Of a stretch of 64,000 nt of DNA, positions 44,692-53,339 are shown in pieces (within the stretch, counting starts at the first letter, position 1; every line of letters starts with the position of its first letter). Made by a program: the position numbers and the translations under genes. Below the pieces are notes generated by a model that was not told where the DNA came from, made no database searches, and worked only from the letters and a program-made list of their open reading frames with translations. This stretch comes from Streptomyces longhuiensis (GTDB taxonomy: Bacteria > Actinomycetota > Actinomycetes > Streptomycetales > Streptomycetaceae): the NCBI RefSeq assembly GCF_020616555.1, contig NZ_CP085173.1, positions 6,278,001 through 6,342,000 on the forward strand, written 5' to 3'.

Positions 44692-45801
44692 ATGTCGACG
44701 CATGAGCTGTACACCAGGGCGCCCGAGGAGCTCGGCTGGCAGATACCGGCGGCCGGCGCGGCAAGATTCAGCTGGGAGTACGACGAGGGCAGGGACCGCC
44801 TCCTCGCGCTCTACCAGAAGGGCAAGGACAAGCAGTGGGACGGCGCCAAGCGCATCGACTGGGACCTCGAGGTCGACCCCCACAACCCGCTCGGCACCCC
44901 CGACGAGGCGCTCACGCTCTACGGCACCCGGCACTGGGCGAAGATGACGGACCGGGACAAGGGCGAGCTGCGCAAGCACTACGCGTCCTGGCAGTTCAGC
45001 CAGTTCCTGCACGGTGAGCAGGGCGCGATGGTGTGCGCCGCCCGCATCGTCGAGTCCGTCCCCGACATGGACGCCAAGTTCTACTCGGCGACCCAGACCA
45101 TGGACGAGGCCCGGCACGCGGAGATCTTCGGCCGCTTCCTGCACGAGAAGATCGGGATGCTCTACCCGATCAACGACAACCTCCAGTCGCTCCTCGGCGA
45201 CACCCTGCGCGACTCCCGCTGGGACATGCCCTACCTCGGCATGCAGGTCCTCATCGAGGGCCTGGCGCTCGCCGCGTTCGGCATGATCCGCGACACCACG
45301 GACAAGCCGCTGCCCCAGCAGATCCTCGCGTACGTGATGCAGGACGAGGCCCGCCACGTGGCCTTCGGGCGGATGGCCCTGCGCGACTACTACAAGCAGC
45401 TCACCGACGCCGAACTGCGCGAGCGCGAGGAGTTCGTCATCGAGGGCTGCTACCTGATGCGCGACCGGCTGCGCGGCGTCGAGGTCCTGGAGAACTTCGG
45501 CATCTCCAAGGCGGAGGCCGAGGAGTACAGCGAGCAGTCCGAGTTCCTGGCCCTCTTCCGCCAGTTGCTCTTCTCCCGGATCGTGCCCTGCGTCAAGGAC
45601 ATCGGCCTGTGGGGCAAGCGCCTCCAGCAGGCGTACGTCGACATGGGCGTCTTCGAGATGGGCAACTCGAATCTCGACCAGCTGATGGCCGAGGACGAGG
45701 AGATCGCCGAGAAGCTCGACGCGGAACGCTTCGCGGCGGAGGAGCTGGAGCGCGTCGCGGAGGTGGAGTCGACGATCGGGGAGGGCGCGCAACTGCCCTA
45801 G
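44692..45801 (+). CDS. Ferritin-like diiron protein
   Basis: 369 residues. Helical bundle with paired carboxylate/histidine motifs QFLHGEQGAMVCAARIVES, TMDEARHAEIFGRFL, QVLIEGLALAAFGMI and MQDEARHVAFGRMAL, the E-ExxH repeat of ribonucleotide reductase R2-like and ferritin-like oxidases. A long acidic C-terminal helix follows. Probably binds a diiron or manganese/iron centre; substrate unknown. The ATG at 44692 is preferred over an upstream Cys-rich extension. Divergent from the AurF-like gene. Confidence 0.85.
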   Translation: MSTHELYTRAPEELGWQIPAAGAARFSWEYDEGRDRLLALYQKGKDKQWDGAKRIDWDLEVDPHNPLGTPDEALTLYGTRHWAKMTDRDKGELRKHYASWQFSQFLHGEQGAMVCAARIVESVPDMDAKFYSATQTMDEARHAEIFGRFLHEKIGMLYPINDNLQSLLGDTLRDSRWDMPYLGMQVLIEGLALAAFGMIRDTTDKPLPQQILAYVMQDEARHVAFGRMALRDYYKQLTDAELREREEFVIEGCYLMRDRLRGVEVLENFGISKAEAEEYSEQSEFLALFRQLLFSRIVPCVKDIGLWGKRLQQAYVDMGVFEMGNSNLDQLMAEDEEIAEKLDAERFAAEELERVAEVESTIGEGAQLP

Positions 45802-45869
45802 GGCGTGCCCGGGGGCCCGTGGTGTCCGGGGCGTGAGGGCGTGTCACCCGCATGCAGTAGTTTGCTGAC

Positions 45870-46742
45870 GTGTCCACGCCTCAGCCGCCCCAGCCCAACC
45901 CGTACGGCCAGCAGCCCCCGGCCGCGCCCTACGGCCAGCCCGGCCCCTACGGCCCGCCGCAGCAGCCCGGTCAACCCGGTCCGTACGGCCAGCCGGGCCA
46001 GCCGGGCCCGTACGCCCAGCCGGGCCAGCCCGGTCCGTACGGCCAGCAGCCCTACCCGGGCGGTGCCCCCTACCCCGGATGGGGCGGTGCCCCCATGGGT
46101 CCGCCGCCCAAGAAGCGGCGGGTCGGGATGATCCTCGGCATCGTCGGCGGTGCGCTCGCCGTCGTCGTCGTCGGGATCGTCGCGGTCGCCATGCTCGGCT
46201 CGGAGGTCGACAAGAGCTTCCCGAAGGCCGAGTACAAGCTGACCATCCCGAAGACCGTCCTCGACGGCAGGTACACCCTCACCCAGGATCTGTCCGGCAC
46301 CCAGGGCAAGGAGATCGAGGACGAGGCGGACGGCGCCTGGGACGCGCGGGACACCAAGGCGGCCGTCGGCCAGTACGCCGCGACCGACCCCGCTCACAAG
46401 AACGCGGGCGTGGTGATCTCCGGCATGTACGGCCGCTTCAAGAACACCGACCTCGCCCGCAAGAACATGATGCAGGGCGCCGCCAAGAGCGACGGCGCCG
46501 AAGTCGCCGTGCCCGCGAAGGACTTCAAGCCGGCCGGCTCCGACGTCACCATCACCTGTCAGGTGCTCACCAAGCAGCAGGCGACCATCCCGATGTGCGC
46601 CTGGGCCGACGGGAACACCGGCGCCACCGTCGCCGAGATCACCCCCGAGATCGCCCTTGAGGACCCCTCGGACGTGGACCTCGACGCGGCGGCCGCGACC
46701 GCGGCGAAGATCCGCTCGGAGATCAGGAAGCCGATCGGCTGA
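45870..46742 (+). CDS. Pro/Gly/Tyr-rich membrane-anchored protein
   Basis: 290 residues. The first ~85 are repeats of GQPGPYGQPGQ type, cytosolic and disordered. Then PPPKKRRVG, one membrane helix (MILGIVGGALAVVVVGIVAVAML), and an extracellular domain of about 180 residues with two cysteines (TCQVLT, PMCAWA). This architecture is common in streptomycetes for proteins of unknown function, possibly binding forkhead-associated or scaffold partners through the Pro-rich arm. GTG start. The 3' end overlaps the convergent DUF3291 gene by 20 bp. Confidence 0.82.
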   Translation: MSTPQPPQPNPYGQQPPAAPYGQPGPYGPPQQPGQPGPYGQPGQPGPYAQPGQPGPYGQQPYPGGAPYPGWGGAPMGPPPKKRRVGMILGIVGGALAVVVVGIVAVAMLGSEVDKSFPKAEYKLTIPKTVLDGRYTLTQDLSGTQGKEIEDEADGAWDARDTKAAVGQYAATDPAHKNAGVVISGMYGRFKNTDLARKNMMQGAAKSDGAEVAVPAKDFKPAGSDVTITCQVLTKQQATIPMCAWADGNTGATVAEITPEIALEDPSDVDLDAAAATAAKIRSEIRKPIG

Positions 46743-47283
46743 CGGATTCCGACTCCGACTCCGACTCCGACTCCGACTCCGGCTCCGGTTCGGGGCCGGC
46801 GTCGCCCGCCGGGAACGCCGTACGCAGAGTGAACGCGTACGGCGTCGGGCCGTGCGTCCGCAGATGGACCAGGCGTTCCTCCGCCTCCTCGAGGGTGGGC
46901 CGGTGCCCGGCCGGCACCCACCACAGAGCGGTCACCGCCTCGTCGAGACGCTCGAAGAACTCCCGGCGGCGCGCGAGCAGTTCACGATGCTGTCCCTGGT
47001 ACATGAACGCCGTCAGCGCGTTCGTGTCCCGCCACACCGACATGTTCACGAGCAGCCACGCGTCGTCGAAGATCCGGAAGCTCGTCGCGTCCCCGCTGTC
47101 GTCCTTCAGGCGCCACGCGAACCCGTCCGAAGCGTCGGCGACGGCGTTCACCGGATCGAGTCCCTCCGCGAAGTCCCTCAGCTGCTCCGAGTCGAGCGGG
47201 GCGGTCAGGCGGCCGATGTTCACCTGGGCGAGTTCGTGGCGAGTCCCGTATTCCGTCGTCTTCGCAGTCCCGTTGTCAGTCAT
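46723..47283 (-). CDS. DUF3291 domain protein with Ser-Glu repeat tail
   Basis: 186 residues. The DUF3291 core (ELAQVNIGRLTAPLDSEQLRDFAEGLDPVNAVAD ... FVWRL-like, ALWWVPAGHRPTLEEAEERLVHLRTHGPTPYAFTL) is a dimeric alpha-beta barrel fold related to monooxygenase-like proteins. The C-terminus PEPEPESESESESESESV comes from a perfect hexanucleotide repeat (TCCGAC) at about 46747-46783, prone to slippage. Function unknown. Confidence 0.82.
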   Translation of the reverse strand: MTDNGTAKTTEYGTRHELAQVNIGRLTAPLDSEQLRDFAEGLDPVNAVADASDGFAWRLKDDSGDATSFRIFDDAWLLVNMSVWRDTNALTAFMYQGQHRELLARRREFFERLDEAVTALWWVPAGHRPTLEEAEERLVHLRTHGPTPYAFTLRTAFPAGDAGPEPEPESESESESESESVSRSAS

Positions 47284-47370
47284 GGGCTGCACGATAGGCA
47301 GGGGGCGCGGCGCCGTAGAGGGCCATTTCACCTGTTGGTATCGGGGGCCACTTGCGGGCCGATTCCCTTG

Positions 47371-47412
47371 CCGCTCCGCCGAGTTGCCGCTCCGCCGAGC
47401 TATCGCTCCGCC
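47371..47412. repeat. Short direct repeats CGCTCCGCCGAG
   Basis: The 12-mer CGCTCCGCCGAG occurs three times in a row with a 15-bp period, in the last intergenic bases and the 3' end of the penicillin-binding-protein gene. Minor, probably slippage-derived. Confidence 0.6.
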
Positions 47413-48866
47413 GAGTTCAGTGCCGCTTCCATCACGTCCCGCGCGATCGGCGCCGCGCTCCCGCCGCCGCTGATGTCCGAACGGTTCGCCGACGCGTCCT
47501 CGACGACCACCGCGACCGCGACCTCCGCATTGCCCGCCTCCGGGGCCCGCGCCCAGGAGATGAACCACGCGTACGGGGCGCCCTTGTTGCCCACGCCGTG
47601 CTGCGCCGTGCCCGTCTTGCCGCCCACGATCACATCGGGGATCTGCGCGTTCGTGCCCGTGCCGAAGTCCACGACGTCCTGCATCATCTGCTGGAGCTGC
47701 ACGGCCGTGGCCGGGTTCATGGCCTGGCGGTACGCCTTCGAACCGGTCTGCGCCACGGTGTTGCCGTGCTTGTCCGTGGTCCGCTCGACCAGATGCGGCG
47801 CCATGAGGACCCCGCCGTTGGCTACGGCGGCCGAGACCATCGCCATCTGCAGCGGCGTCGCCGTCGTGTTGAACTGGCCGATGGACGAGAGCGCCAGCTG
47901 CGAACGGTCCATGTCGGTGTCGAAGTTGCTCCGCGAGACGCTCGACGGGATCCTCACCCCCGCATCGTTGAAGCCGAACTTCCTGGCCGCCGACACCATC
48001 CCCTTCAGCCCCACCTGGACCCCGATTTTCGCCATCACCGTGTTGCAGGAGACCCGGATCGCGTCCGCGAGCGACGCGTCCTCACAGCCGCGCGCCTCGT
48101 TCTGCAGCAAGGTCGACGTGTCGGGCAGGCGCCAGGGGCTCGGTGTTTCCGTCGGCTCGTCCACATCCGACACGACGCCCGAGTCGAGGGCCGCCGCCGC
48201 GGTGACGATCTTGAAGGTCGAGCCGGGCGGATACGTCTGCCGGATCGCCCGGTTGAGCATCGGCTGACTCGGCGAGCCGTTCAGGCGCTTCCACGCCGAT
48301 GTCGTCGCCGCATCCGTCCCCGCGATCGCCCCCGGATCGTACGAGGGGCTGCTCACCAGGGCGAGGATCTCCCCGGTCGCCGGATCGAGCGCCGCGACCG
48401 CGCCCCGGCGCCCGGCCAGCCCGGAGTACGCCGCCTTCTGCGCCGCCGCGTTGATCGTGGTCGCCACATTGCCGGCCGGCTGCTGCGAGCGCGTCAGGTC
48501 GTTGAACAGGGGGAGCGGGGCGAGCATCGGGTCCGTGCCGGAGAGGATGTCGTCCTCGGCGTACTCCAGCAGCGAGGTGCCGTACACCTGCGACGCGTAC
48601 CCGGTCACCGGCGCGTACAACGGGCCTTTCTTGTACGTCCGTTCGTAACGGAGCTGCTCGCCGGTGTTCCTGGAGCCGGTGACGGTCTTGCCGTCGACGA
48701 GGATGTTGCCGCGCGGCTGGGCGTAGCGCGCGATGGTGTTGCGGCGGTTGGCCGGGTTGTCGTCGAGGGAGTCCGCCTCGAAGATCATTACGCGGGCGGA
48801 GTTGACCAGCAGCGCGACGAGCAGCAGCAGGCAGAAGACCGAGGCGCGGCGGATGTAGCGGGTCAC
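47400..48866 (-). CDS. Class B penicillin-binding protein (PbpA-like transpeptidase)
   Basis: 488 residues. N-terminal membrane anchor (ASVFCLLLLVALLVNSARVM), dimerisation region (YAQPRGNILVDGKTVTGS), and transpeptidase domain with PPGSTFKIV (SxxK nucleophile), VSCNTVM (SxN) and KTGTAQ (KTG). It cross-links peptidoglycan outside the membrane. It overlaps the upstream SEDS gene by 4 bp, so the two form a polymerase-crosslinker pair like RodA-PBP2 or FtsW-FtsI. This is one of several such pairs typical of Streptomyces; which process it serves is not evident. Confidence 0.94.
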   Translation of the reverse strand: MTRYIRRASVFCLLLLVALLVNSARVMIFEADSLDDNPANRRNTIARYAQPRGNILVDGKTVTGSRNTGEQLRYERTYKKGPLYAPVTGYASQVYGTSLLEYAEDDILSGTDPMLAPLPLFNDLTRSQQPAGNVATTINAAAQKAAYSGLAGRRGAVAALDPATGEILALVSSPSYDPGAIAGTDAATTSAWKRLNGSPSQPMLNRAIRQTYPPGSTFKIVTAAAALDSGVVSDVDEPTETPSPWRLPDTSTLLQNEARGCEDASLADAIRVSCNTVMAKIGVQVGLKGMVSAARKFGFNDAGVRIPSSVSRSNFDTDMDRSQLALSSIGQFNTTATPLQMAMVSAAVANGGVLMAPHLVERTTDKHGNTVAQTGSKAYRQAMNPATAVQLQQMMQDVVDFGTGTNAQIPDVIVGGKTGTAQHGVGNKGAPYAWFISWARAPEAGNAEVAVAVVVEDASANRSDISGGGSAAPIARDVMEAALNSAER

Positions 48867-50275
48867 CGATGCGCCTCCAGCGCTTCGTCCGGCAGGAGTT
48901 GGTCACGCGCGGAGTCACTGATCCGGACGAGCAGCGCCACGATGATCCAGTTCGTGACGACGGACGAGCCGCCCTGCGCGAGGAACGGCATCGCCATGCC
49001 GGTCAGCGGGATCAGGCCCATCACGCCGCCCGCGATCACGAACACCTGGAGCGCGACGATCGACGCGATACCGATCGCGAGGAGCCTGCCGAACGGGTCG
49101 CGCAGCGCCAGCCCGGCACGGTAGCCGCGCTCCACGAGCAGCGCGTACAGCAGGAAGATCGCCGTCAGGCCGACGAGCCCCAGCTCCTCGCCCGCGGTCG
49201 CCAGGATGAAGTCCGACTTGGCGGCGAACCCGATGAGGATCGAGTGCCCCGCCCCGAGCCCCTCGCCGAGCATGCCGCCCGCCGCGAACGCGAACAGCGA
49301 CTGCGCGAGCTGACCGGGACCCTCGCCCGCGTCGATCGAGGCGAACGGGTGCAGCCAGTCGTGGACGCGGCTGTTCACATGCGGTTCGAGCGCGCCGACG
49401 AAGACCGCGCCGCCCGCCGCGAGGAGGAGCCCGATCGCGATCCAGCTGCCGCGGCCCGTCGCCACGTACAGCATCACGATGAAGAGGCCGAAGAACAGCA
49501 GCGAGGTCCCCAGGTCACGCTCCAGGACCAGGACGCCCACGCTGATCAGCCAGAAGACCAGGATCGGCGCGAAGACCCGCATGGTGGGGAGCTGGAAGCG
49601 CCAGATCTTCTTTCCCGTGTACGAGAGCGCGTTGCGGTTCGCCGCGAGATAGCTGGCGAAGAAGATCGCGAGCAGCACCTTGGCGAACTCGCCCGGCTGG
49701 ATGGAGAATCCGCCGATCCTGAGCCAGATGCGGGCGCCGTTCACCGCCGGGAAGAAGATCGGCAGGACCATCAGGAACAGCGCGGCGACGGCCGACAGAT
49801 ACGCGTACCGCTGGAGCACCCGGTGGTCGCGCACGAAGATCACGACCGCGATGAACAGGGCCACGCCGAGCGTGGACCAGACGAGCTGGGTCGGCGCCGC
49901 CTGGTCGTCGGGCGTCTCCAGGTCGAGCCGGTAGATCAGGACCAGGCCGAGGCCGTTGAGCAGCACGCCGATGGGCAGCAGAAGCGGGTCCGCGTACGGG
50001 GCGCGCAGACGGATCGCGCCGTGCGCCACGAGCGCCAGCACGCCGAGCCCCGCGCCGTAACCCGCGGCGCCGGGCGGTACGGAGCCGTTCTTGGCGAGTC
50101 CTACGGCGCAGTATCCGTAGACGCTGAGCAGGACGGCCAGAACGATCAGGACGAGTTCGGTGCCACGGCGCCGCGGGAGGCGGAGAGCGGGGACAGCGGG
50201 AGGGCCGACGCCGGCTCCCGTGCCTGCCGGGCCCGTGGGTCCCGCCGATCCTGTCGATCCGGTCGATCCGGTCAT
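48863..50275 (-). CDS. SEDS family peptidoglycan polymerase (FtsW/RodA/SpoVE)
   Basis: 470 residues with about ten membrane segments and the SEDS signatures (NGARIWLRIGGFSIQPGEFAKVLLAIF, LGLVGLTAIFLLYALLVERGYR, GGVMGLIPLTGMAMPFLAQGGSSVVTNW). It polymerises lipid II into glycan strands and is coupled to the PBP gene by an ATGA-type overlap. The N-terminal ~35 residues are Gly/Ser/Thr/Pro-rich, encoded by a GATCCG-type repeat near 50240-50270. Confidence 0.94.
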   Translation of the reverse strand: MTGSTGSTGSAGPTGPAGTGAGVGPPAVPALRLPRRRGTELVLIVLAVLLSVYGYCAVGLAKNGSVPPGAAGYGAGLGVLALVAHGAIRLRAPYADPLLLPIGVLLNGLGLVLIYRLDLETPDDQAAPTQLVWSTLGVALFIAVVIFVRDHRVLQRYAYLSAVAALFLMVLPIFFPAVNGARIWLRIGGFSIQPGEFAKVLLAIFFASYLAANRNALSYTGKKIWRFQLPTMRVFAPILVFWLISVGVLVLERDLGTSLLFFGLFIVMLYVATGRGSWIAIGLLLAAGGAVFVGALEPHVNSRVHDWLHPFASIDAGEGPGQLAQSLFAFAAGGMLGEGLGAGHSILIGFAAKSDFILATAGEELGLVGLTAIFLLYALLVERGYRAGLALRDPFGRLLAIGIASIVALQVFVIAGGVMGLIPLTGMAMPFLAQGGSSVVTNWIIVALLVRISDSARDQLLPDEALEAHR

Positions 50276-50329
50276 GGCGGGAACGTAACAAGCGACAGCC
50301 GGGAAATGCCGCTATGTCGCTTTAATCTG

Positions 50330-50465
50330 ACTGGGTGTGTGTCCGGTGGGGGTTTCGGGAGGGGTTCTGCGGGGGTGTGGGTGGGGGTTGCGGGAGGGGT
50401 TCCGCGAGGGCGTGGGAGTGGGGTGCGGGAGGGGTTCCGCGCGGGTTCCGGGTGGGTGTGGTGCG
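50330..50465. repeat. G-rich low-complexity repeats
   Basis: About 135 bp of G/T-rich sequence with recurring GGGAGGGGTTCCGCG-like units (for example near 50356, 50391 and 50430). Several runs of three or more G on the + strand could form a G-quadruplex. It lies between the end of the histidine kinase gene and the SEDS gene, so it may serve as 3' or 5' UTR. Confidence 0.6.
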
Positions 50466-50466
50466 G

Positions 50467-51765
50467 TCAGGGCTGGTCGTCGTACGGCAGTGTCAGTGTC
50501 GCCAGCGCTCCGCCGTCCTCCGCGTTCGCGAACCTGAGCGAGGCGCCGAGCACCTTTGCCTGGCCCAGCGCGATCGTCAGACCGAGGCCGTGGCCCCTCG
50601 CGCCGCCCTCCGTCCTGAAGCGCTGCGGACCGCCCTCCACCAGGTAGTCCGGGTAGCCCTCCCCGTGATCCCGCACCGTGATCACCGGGCCGTCCACCGT
50701 GAGGACCACCGGCGGGCTGCCGTGCCGGTGCGCGTTCGCGACGAGGTTGCCCAGCACCCGCTCCAGGCGCCGGCGGTCCGTCAGTACGCAGACGTCGCGC
50801 ACCACGACCACCTCCGTCTCCGTGCCTGACCCCCGCACCACCCGCTCCGTGAGCGGACCGAGCCAGTTGTCGTCCAGGTCCAGGCGCTCGCTGCGCGCGT
50901 CCAGGCGCGAGATCTCCAGCAGGTCCTCGGTGAGGGTCCGCAGTGCGGCGACCCGGTCCCGTACGAGCTCCGTCGGGCGGCCCGGCGGGAGGAGTTCGGC
51001 CGCCGCGTGCAGGCCCGTCAGCGGTGTCCGCAGTTCGTGCGCCACGTCCGCCGTGAACCGTTGCTCGCTGAGCAGCTTGCGCTGCAACGACGACGCCATG
51101 CTGTCCAGCGCGCCCGCGACCGCGGCCACCTCGTCCTGGTGCCTGGCCGGATTTCTCGTCCTCGGATCGTCCACGCGCGCGTCCAGGTCCCCGCCGCTGA
51201 TCCGCCGGGCCACCCTCGCCGTCGCGTGCAGGCGCCGCGTCACACGGGTCACCGCGAACGCTCCCACCAGCAGCGTCGCGCCGATCGCCAGCACGGACGA
51301 GCCGACGATCGCCTGGTCCAGGCCGTCGATCGTGCGGGCGCCCTGCGAGTAGTCGACCTCCACCGCCAGTACGCGGTTCCCGTCGATCGGTCCCGCCGCC
51401 CACATCGTGGGTGCCTTCGCGCGGCTCACCATCGTGCCGCGATCCCCGCCCGCGGCGAGCCTGCGCAGCGAGTCGGGCAGGCCGGGGGGATCGATCCCCG
51501 CGAGCGGGCCCAGCCTCGCTCCGGCCTCGTACGCCGCGGTGGCCTCGTCCAGCCGGCCCAGTGCGCGGTCGCGGGCCTGGCCGACGGTCTGGTTGGCGAC
51601 CGATACGTGGACCAGGGCGCCCAGGAGTGCGGCGAGTGCGCAGCACATCACCGTGATGAAGACCGCGGCCTTCCAGGTGAGGGTGGCGGTCCAGGCGGGG
51701 AGTCGGGGTTTGGGTCTGGCGTGGCTCGTGGCGCGGGAGGTGGCGCCGGATGTGGTGGGGGTCAT
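50467..51765 (-). CDS. Sensor histidine kinase (orphan in this window)
   Basis: 432 residues. First membrane helix KAAVFITVMCCALAALLGALVHV, extracellular domain of about 100 residues, second helix SSVLAIGATLLVGAFAV, HAMP (LHATARVARRISGGDLDARVDD), H-box DVAHELRTPLTGL, N-box GNLVANAHRHGSPP, and G-boxes DHGEGYP and GHGLGLTIALG. No response regulator is adjacent: upstream is a repeat-rich gap and a lipoprotein gene, downstream the SEDS-PBP pair. It could sense wall status given the neighbours (inference). Confidence 0.92.
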   Translation of the reverse strand: MTPTTSGATSRATSHARPKPRLPAWTATLTWKAAVFITVMCCALAALLGALVHVSVANQTVGQARDRALGRLDEATAAYEAGARLGPLAGIDPPGLPDSLRRLAAGGDRGTMVSRAKAPTMWAAGPIDGNRVLAVEVDYSQGARTIDGLDQAIVGSSVLAIGATLLVGAFAVTRVTRRLHATARVARRISGGDLDARVDDPRTRNPARHQDEVAAVAGALDSMASSLQRKLLSEQRFTADVAHELRTPLTGLHAAAELLPPGRPTELVRDRVAALRTLTEDLLEISRLDARSERLDLDDNWLGPLTERVVRGSGTETEVVVVRDVCVLTDRRRLERVLGNLVANAHRHGSPPVVLTVDGPVITVRDHGEGYPDYLVEGGPQRFRTEGGARGHGLGLTIALGQAKVLGASLRFANAEDGGALATLTLPYDDQP

Positions 51766-52162
51766 GGGCGGCTCTTGGGGGGCTGCCGGGGGTGCGGGTG
51801 TTCTGGGGCGGTGGTCTCGTGCCGGGCGGTGGGGGTGTGGGTGTGGGTGTGGGTGGGAGTGAGGCCGGTGCCGGTGCCGGTGCCGGTGCCGGTGCCGGGG
51901 CTGGCGTCGGTGCCGGGGTTCTGCGCGCTGCGTTTGTGGGCGGGTGCGGGGCCGGGCCGGTATGTCCGTCCTCGCTTGGATGGTTCGGCGTCGGATCTCG
52001 TGCGCGTCAGTTGTGTGTGCCGGTTCCGGGCGGACATACCGGCCCGGCCCCTTCCGTTCGCGCGCGGGTGCGGCCGCCTCGGGGGCGGTGTCCGCCGGGC
52101 CGTGTGCGTGGGCGGGTGCCGGCCCGTTGTGTGGGGGCGTGGTCCCGGGCTCGTGTGTGTCG
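51766..52162. other. Repeat-rich intergenic DNA between lipoprotein and kinase genes
   Basis: About 400 bp with no credible gene. It contains GGTGTG repeats (about 51833-51857), GGTGCC repeats (about 51868-51898) and a perfect 21-bp inverted repeat (51948-51968 and 52031-52051). Minus-strand open frames here are Pro/Thr/His-rich products of the repeats. Confidence 0.6.
51948..52051. repeat. 21-bp perfect inverted repeat around a 62-nt spacer
   Basis: The left arm 51948-51968 (contains CCGGGCCGGTATGTCCG) is the exact complement of the right arm 52031-52051 (contains CGGACATACCGGCCCGG). The arms are longer and more exact than normal terminators here, and the 62-nt spacer is not simple. It could be a tiny transposon relic, a structured 5' leader of the downstream kinase gene, or a terminator for the lipoprotein gene. 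Confidence 0.8.
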
Positions 52163-52966
52163 TCATCGCGGCGGGGCCGATGGCGTTGTCGTCGGGGATT
52201 TCGGAGGGGTGGGGGTGGGGGAGGTTGTCGGGGATTTCGGAGGGGTGGGGGTGGGGGAGGTTGTCGGGGAGGTGGGGCTGGGCCTGGGGGGCTCGGTTGG
52301 GGATGCGGGTGGGCCTGTGCGGAGGATTTCGTCCCGGGTGGGGAGCATCGCGCGCTGGTGCGCGTCCCAGGACCACGCCGTGCGGTACTCGTAGCCCGGT
52401 AGGTCCGCCACCGCCCGCAGGATCACGTCGCGGCCCGCGATCTCCACGCTCACCACCGCGTCCGACGTTCCCATGATCTGCGTCAGCTTGTGGTCCTCGA
52501 ACATGTAGCAGCGCACGGCCAGTTGGCCTTTCGGCAGCCGGATCCCCACGATCAGTTCGTCCTTGCCGTCGCCGGTCAGGTCCCGGTAGTACGCCTTCAG
52601 CACCGGGCACTTGGTACCGGCGTCCGTGCCGCAGTCGTTCAGCCCTACGACGTTGTCCGGGCTCGGGGACGGGCTCGGCGATGCCGCGACGGCCGCCGCC
52701 TGGGCGCGGACCACGTCGACCGGGTTCACGCGGTGGATGTCGTCACCCTTGGCGGTGATGCCCTTCACGACCTCGGTGTGGCCCGAGCCGTAGTCGTCGG
52801 CCGCGGCGGACGCCGGCGGCAGTGTGGGCCACAGCCGGGCCGGCCCCACCGCCGTGGACGTCGGACCCGCGCTGCGCAGCTCGCCCGAGTCGCCGCACCC
52901 CGCCAGCAGCAGTGCCGACGACGCCGTCACGGCTGCGGCCGCGGTACAGGTGCGCCTGGAATTCAC
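52163..52966 (-). CDS. Lipoprotein with Thr/Pro repeat tail
   Basis: 267 residues. Lipobox LLLAGC (Cys24) after a short signal sequence. The core (YYRDLTGDGKDELIVGIRLPKGQLAVRCYMFEDHKL) contains a calcium-binding-like DLTGDGKDE loop as in FG-GAP/VCBS repeats. The last ~50 residues repeat SPTPTPPKSPTT, encoded by two copies of a 36-bp DNA repeat near 52195-52270. GTG start with GCGGGAG upstream. Function unknown; the tail may span the wall. Confidence 0.82.
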   Translation of the reverse strand: MNSRRTCTAAAAVTASSALLLAGCGDSGELRSAGPTSTAVGPARLWPTLPPASAAADDYGSGHTEVVKGITAKGDDIHRVNPVDVVRAQAAAVAASPSPSPSPDNVVGLNDCGTDAGTKCPVLKAYYRDLTGDGKDELIVGIRLPKGQLAVRCYMFEDHKLTQIMGTSDAVVSVEIAGRDVILRAVADLPGYEYRTAWSWDAHQRAMLPTRDEILRTGPPASPTEPPRPSPTSPTTSPTPTPPKSPTTSPTPTPPKSPTTTPSAPPR

Positions 52967-53069
52967 TGGACTCCCGCCTGTCCGCGTGCCGGTCGGTCAC
53001 TCCATTGACACCTTATTTGGTGAGGAATCCCTTTTTATTGACCCACGGGACCGTGCGCACCTCGAACCC

Positions 53070-53339
53070 TCAGTCGTCGGTGCGTCCGCGCCGGTACATC
53101 GAGAAGGCGAGTCCGCCCGCGCCCGCCATCGCCATTCCGCCGCCCGCCGCCAGGAACAGCGGGTGCGTTTCGGGTGCGTCGGAGTCGGCCTGCTCCGGTG
53201 AGCTCGCCGGAGCGGAGGCCGCGTGCCGGTCGGGCTGTGCGTGCGCGAACGCGGCCGTCGGGACCAGGAGCGCGCCGCCGAGAACGGCGGCGACGAAGGT
53301 GCCCCGGGCCAGCAGGCCTGCTCGACGGGTGGTGCTCAC
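53070..53339 (-). CDS. Small secreted, C-terminally anchored protein
   Basis: 89 residues. Signal peptide (RRAGLLARGTFVAAVLGGALLVPTAAFA, cleavage near AFA|HAQP), a short Ala/Ser/Pro linker, then a hydrophobic helix (PLFLAAGGGMAMAGAGGLAFSMY) and basic end RRGRTDD. The layout is like a sortase-type or tail-anchored surface protein, but no LPxTG/LAxTG motif is visible. GTG start with GAGGAGAC upstream. Confidence 0.78.
   Translation of the reverse strand: MSTTRRAGLLARGTFVAAVLGGALLVPTAAFAHAQPDRHAASAPASSPEQADSDAPETHPLFLAAGGGMAMAGAGGLAFSMYRRGRTDD

Noticed and set aside
43604..45801. Part of a natural-product biosynthetic cluster (because of the AurF homologue)
   Set aside because: No polyketide, peptide or terpene synthase genes or tailoring sets are present nearby; neighbours are cell-wall and housekeeping genes.
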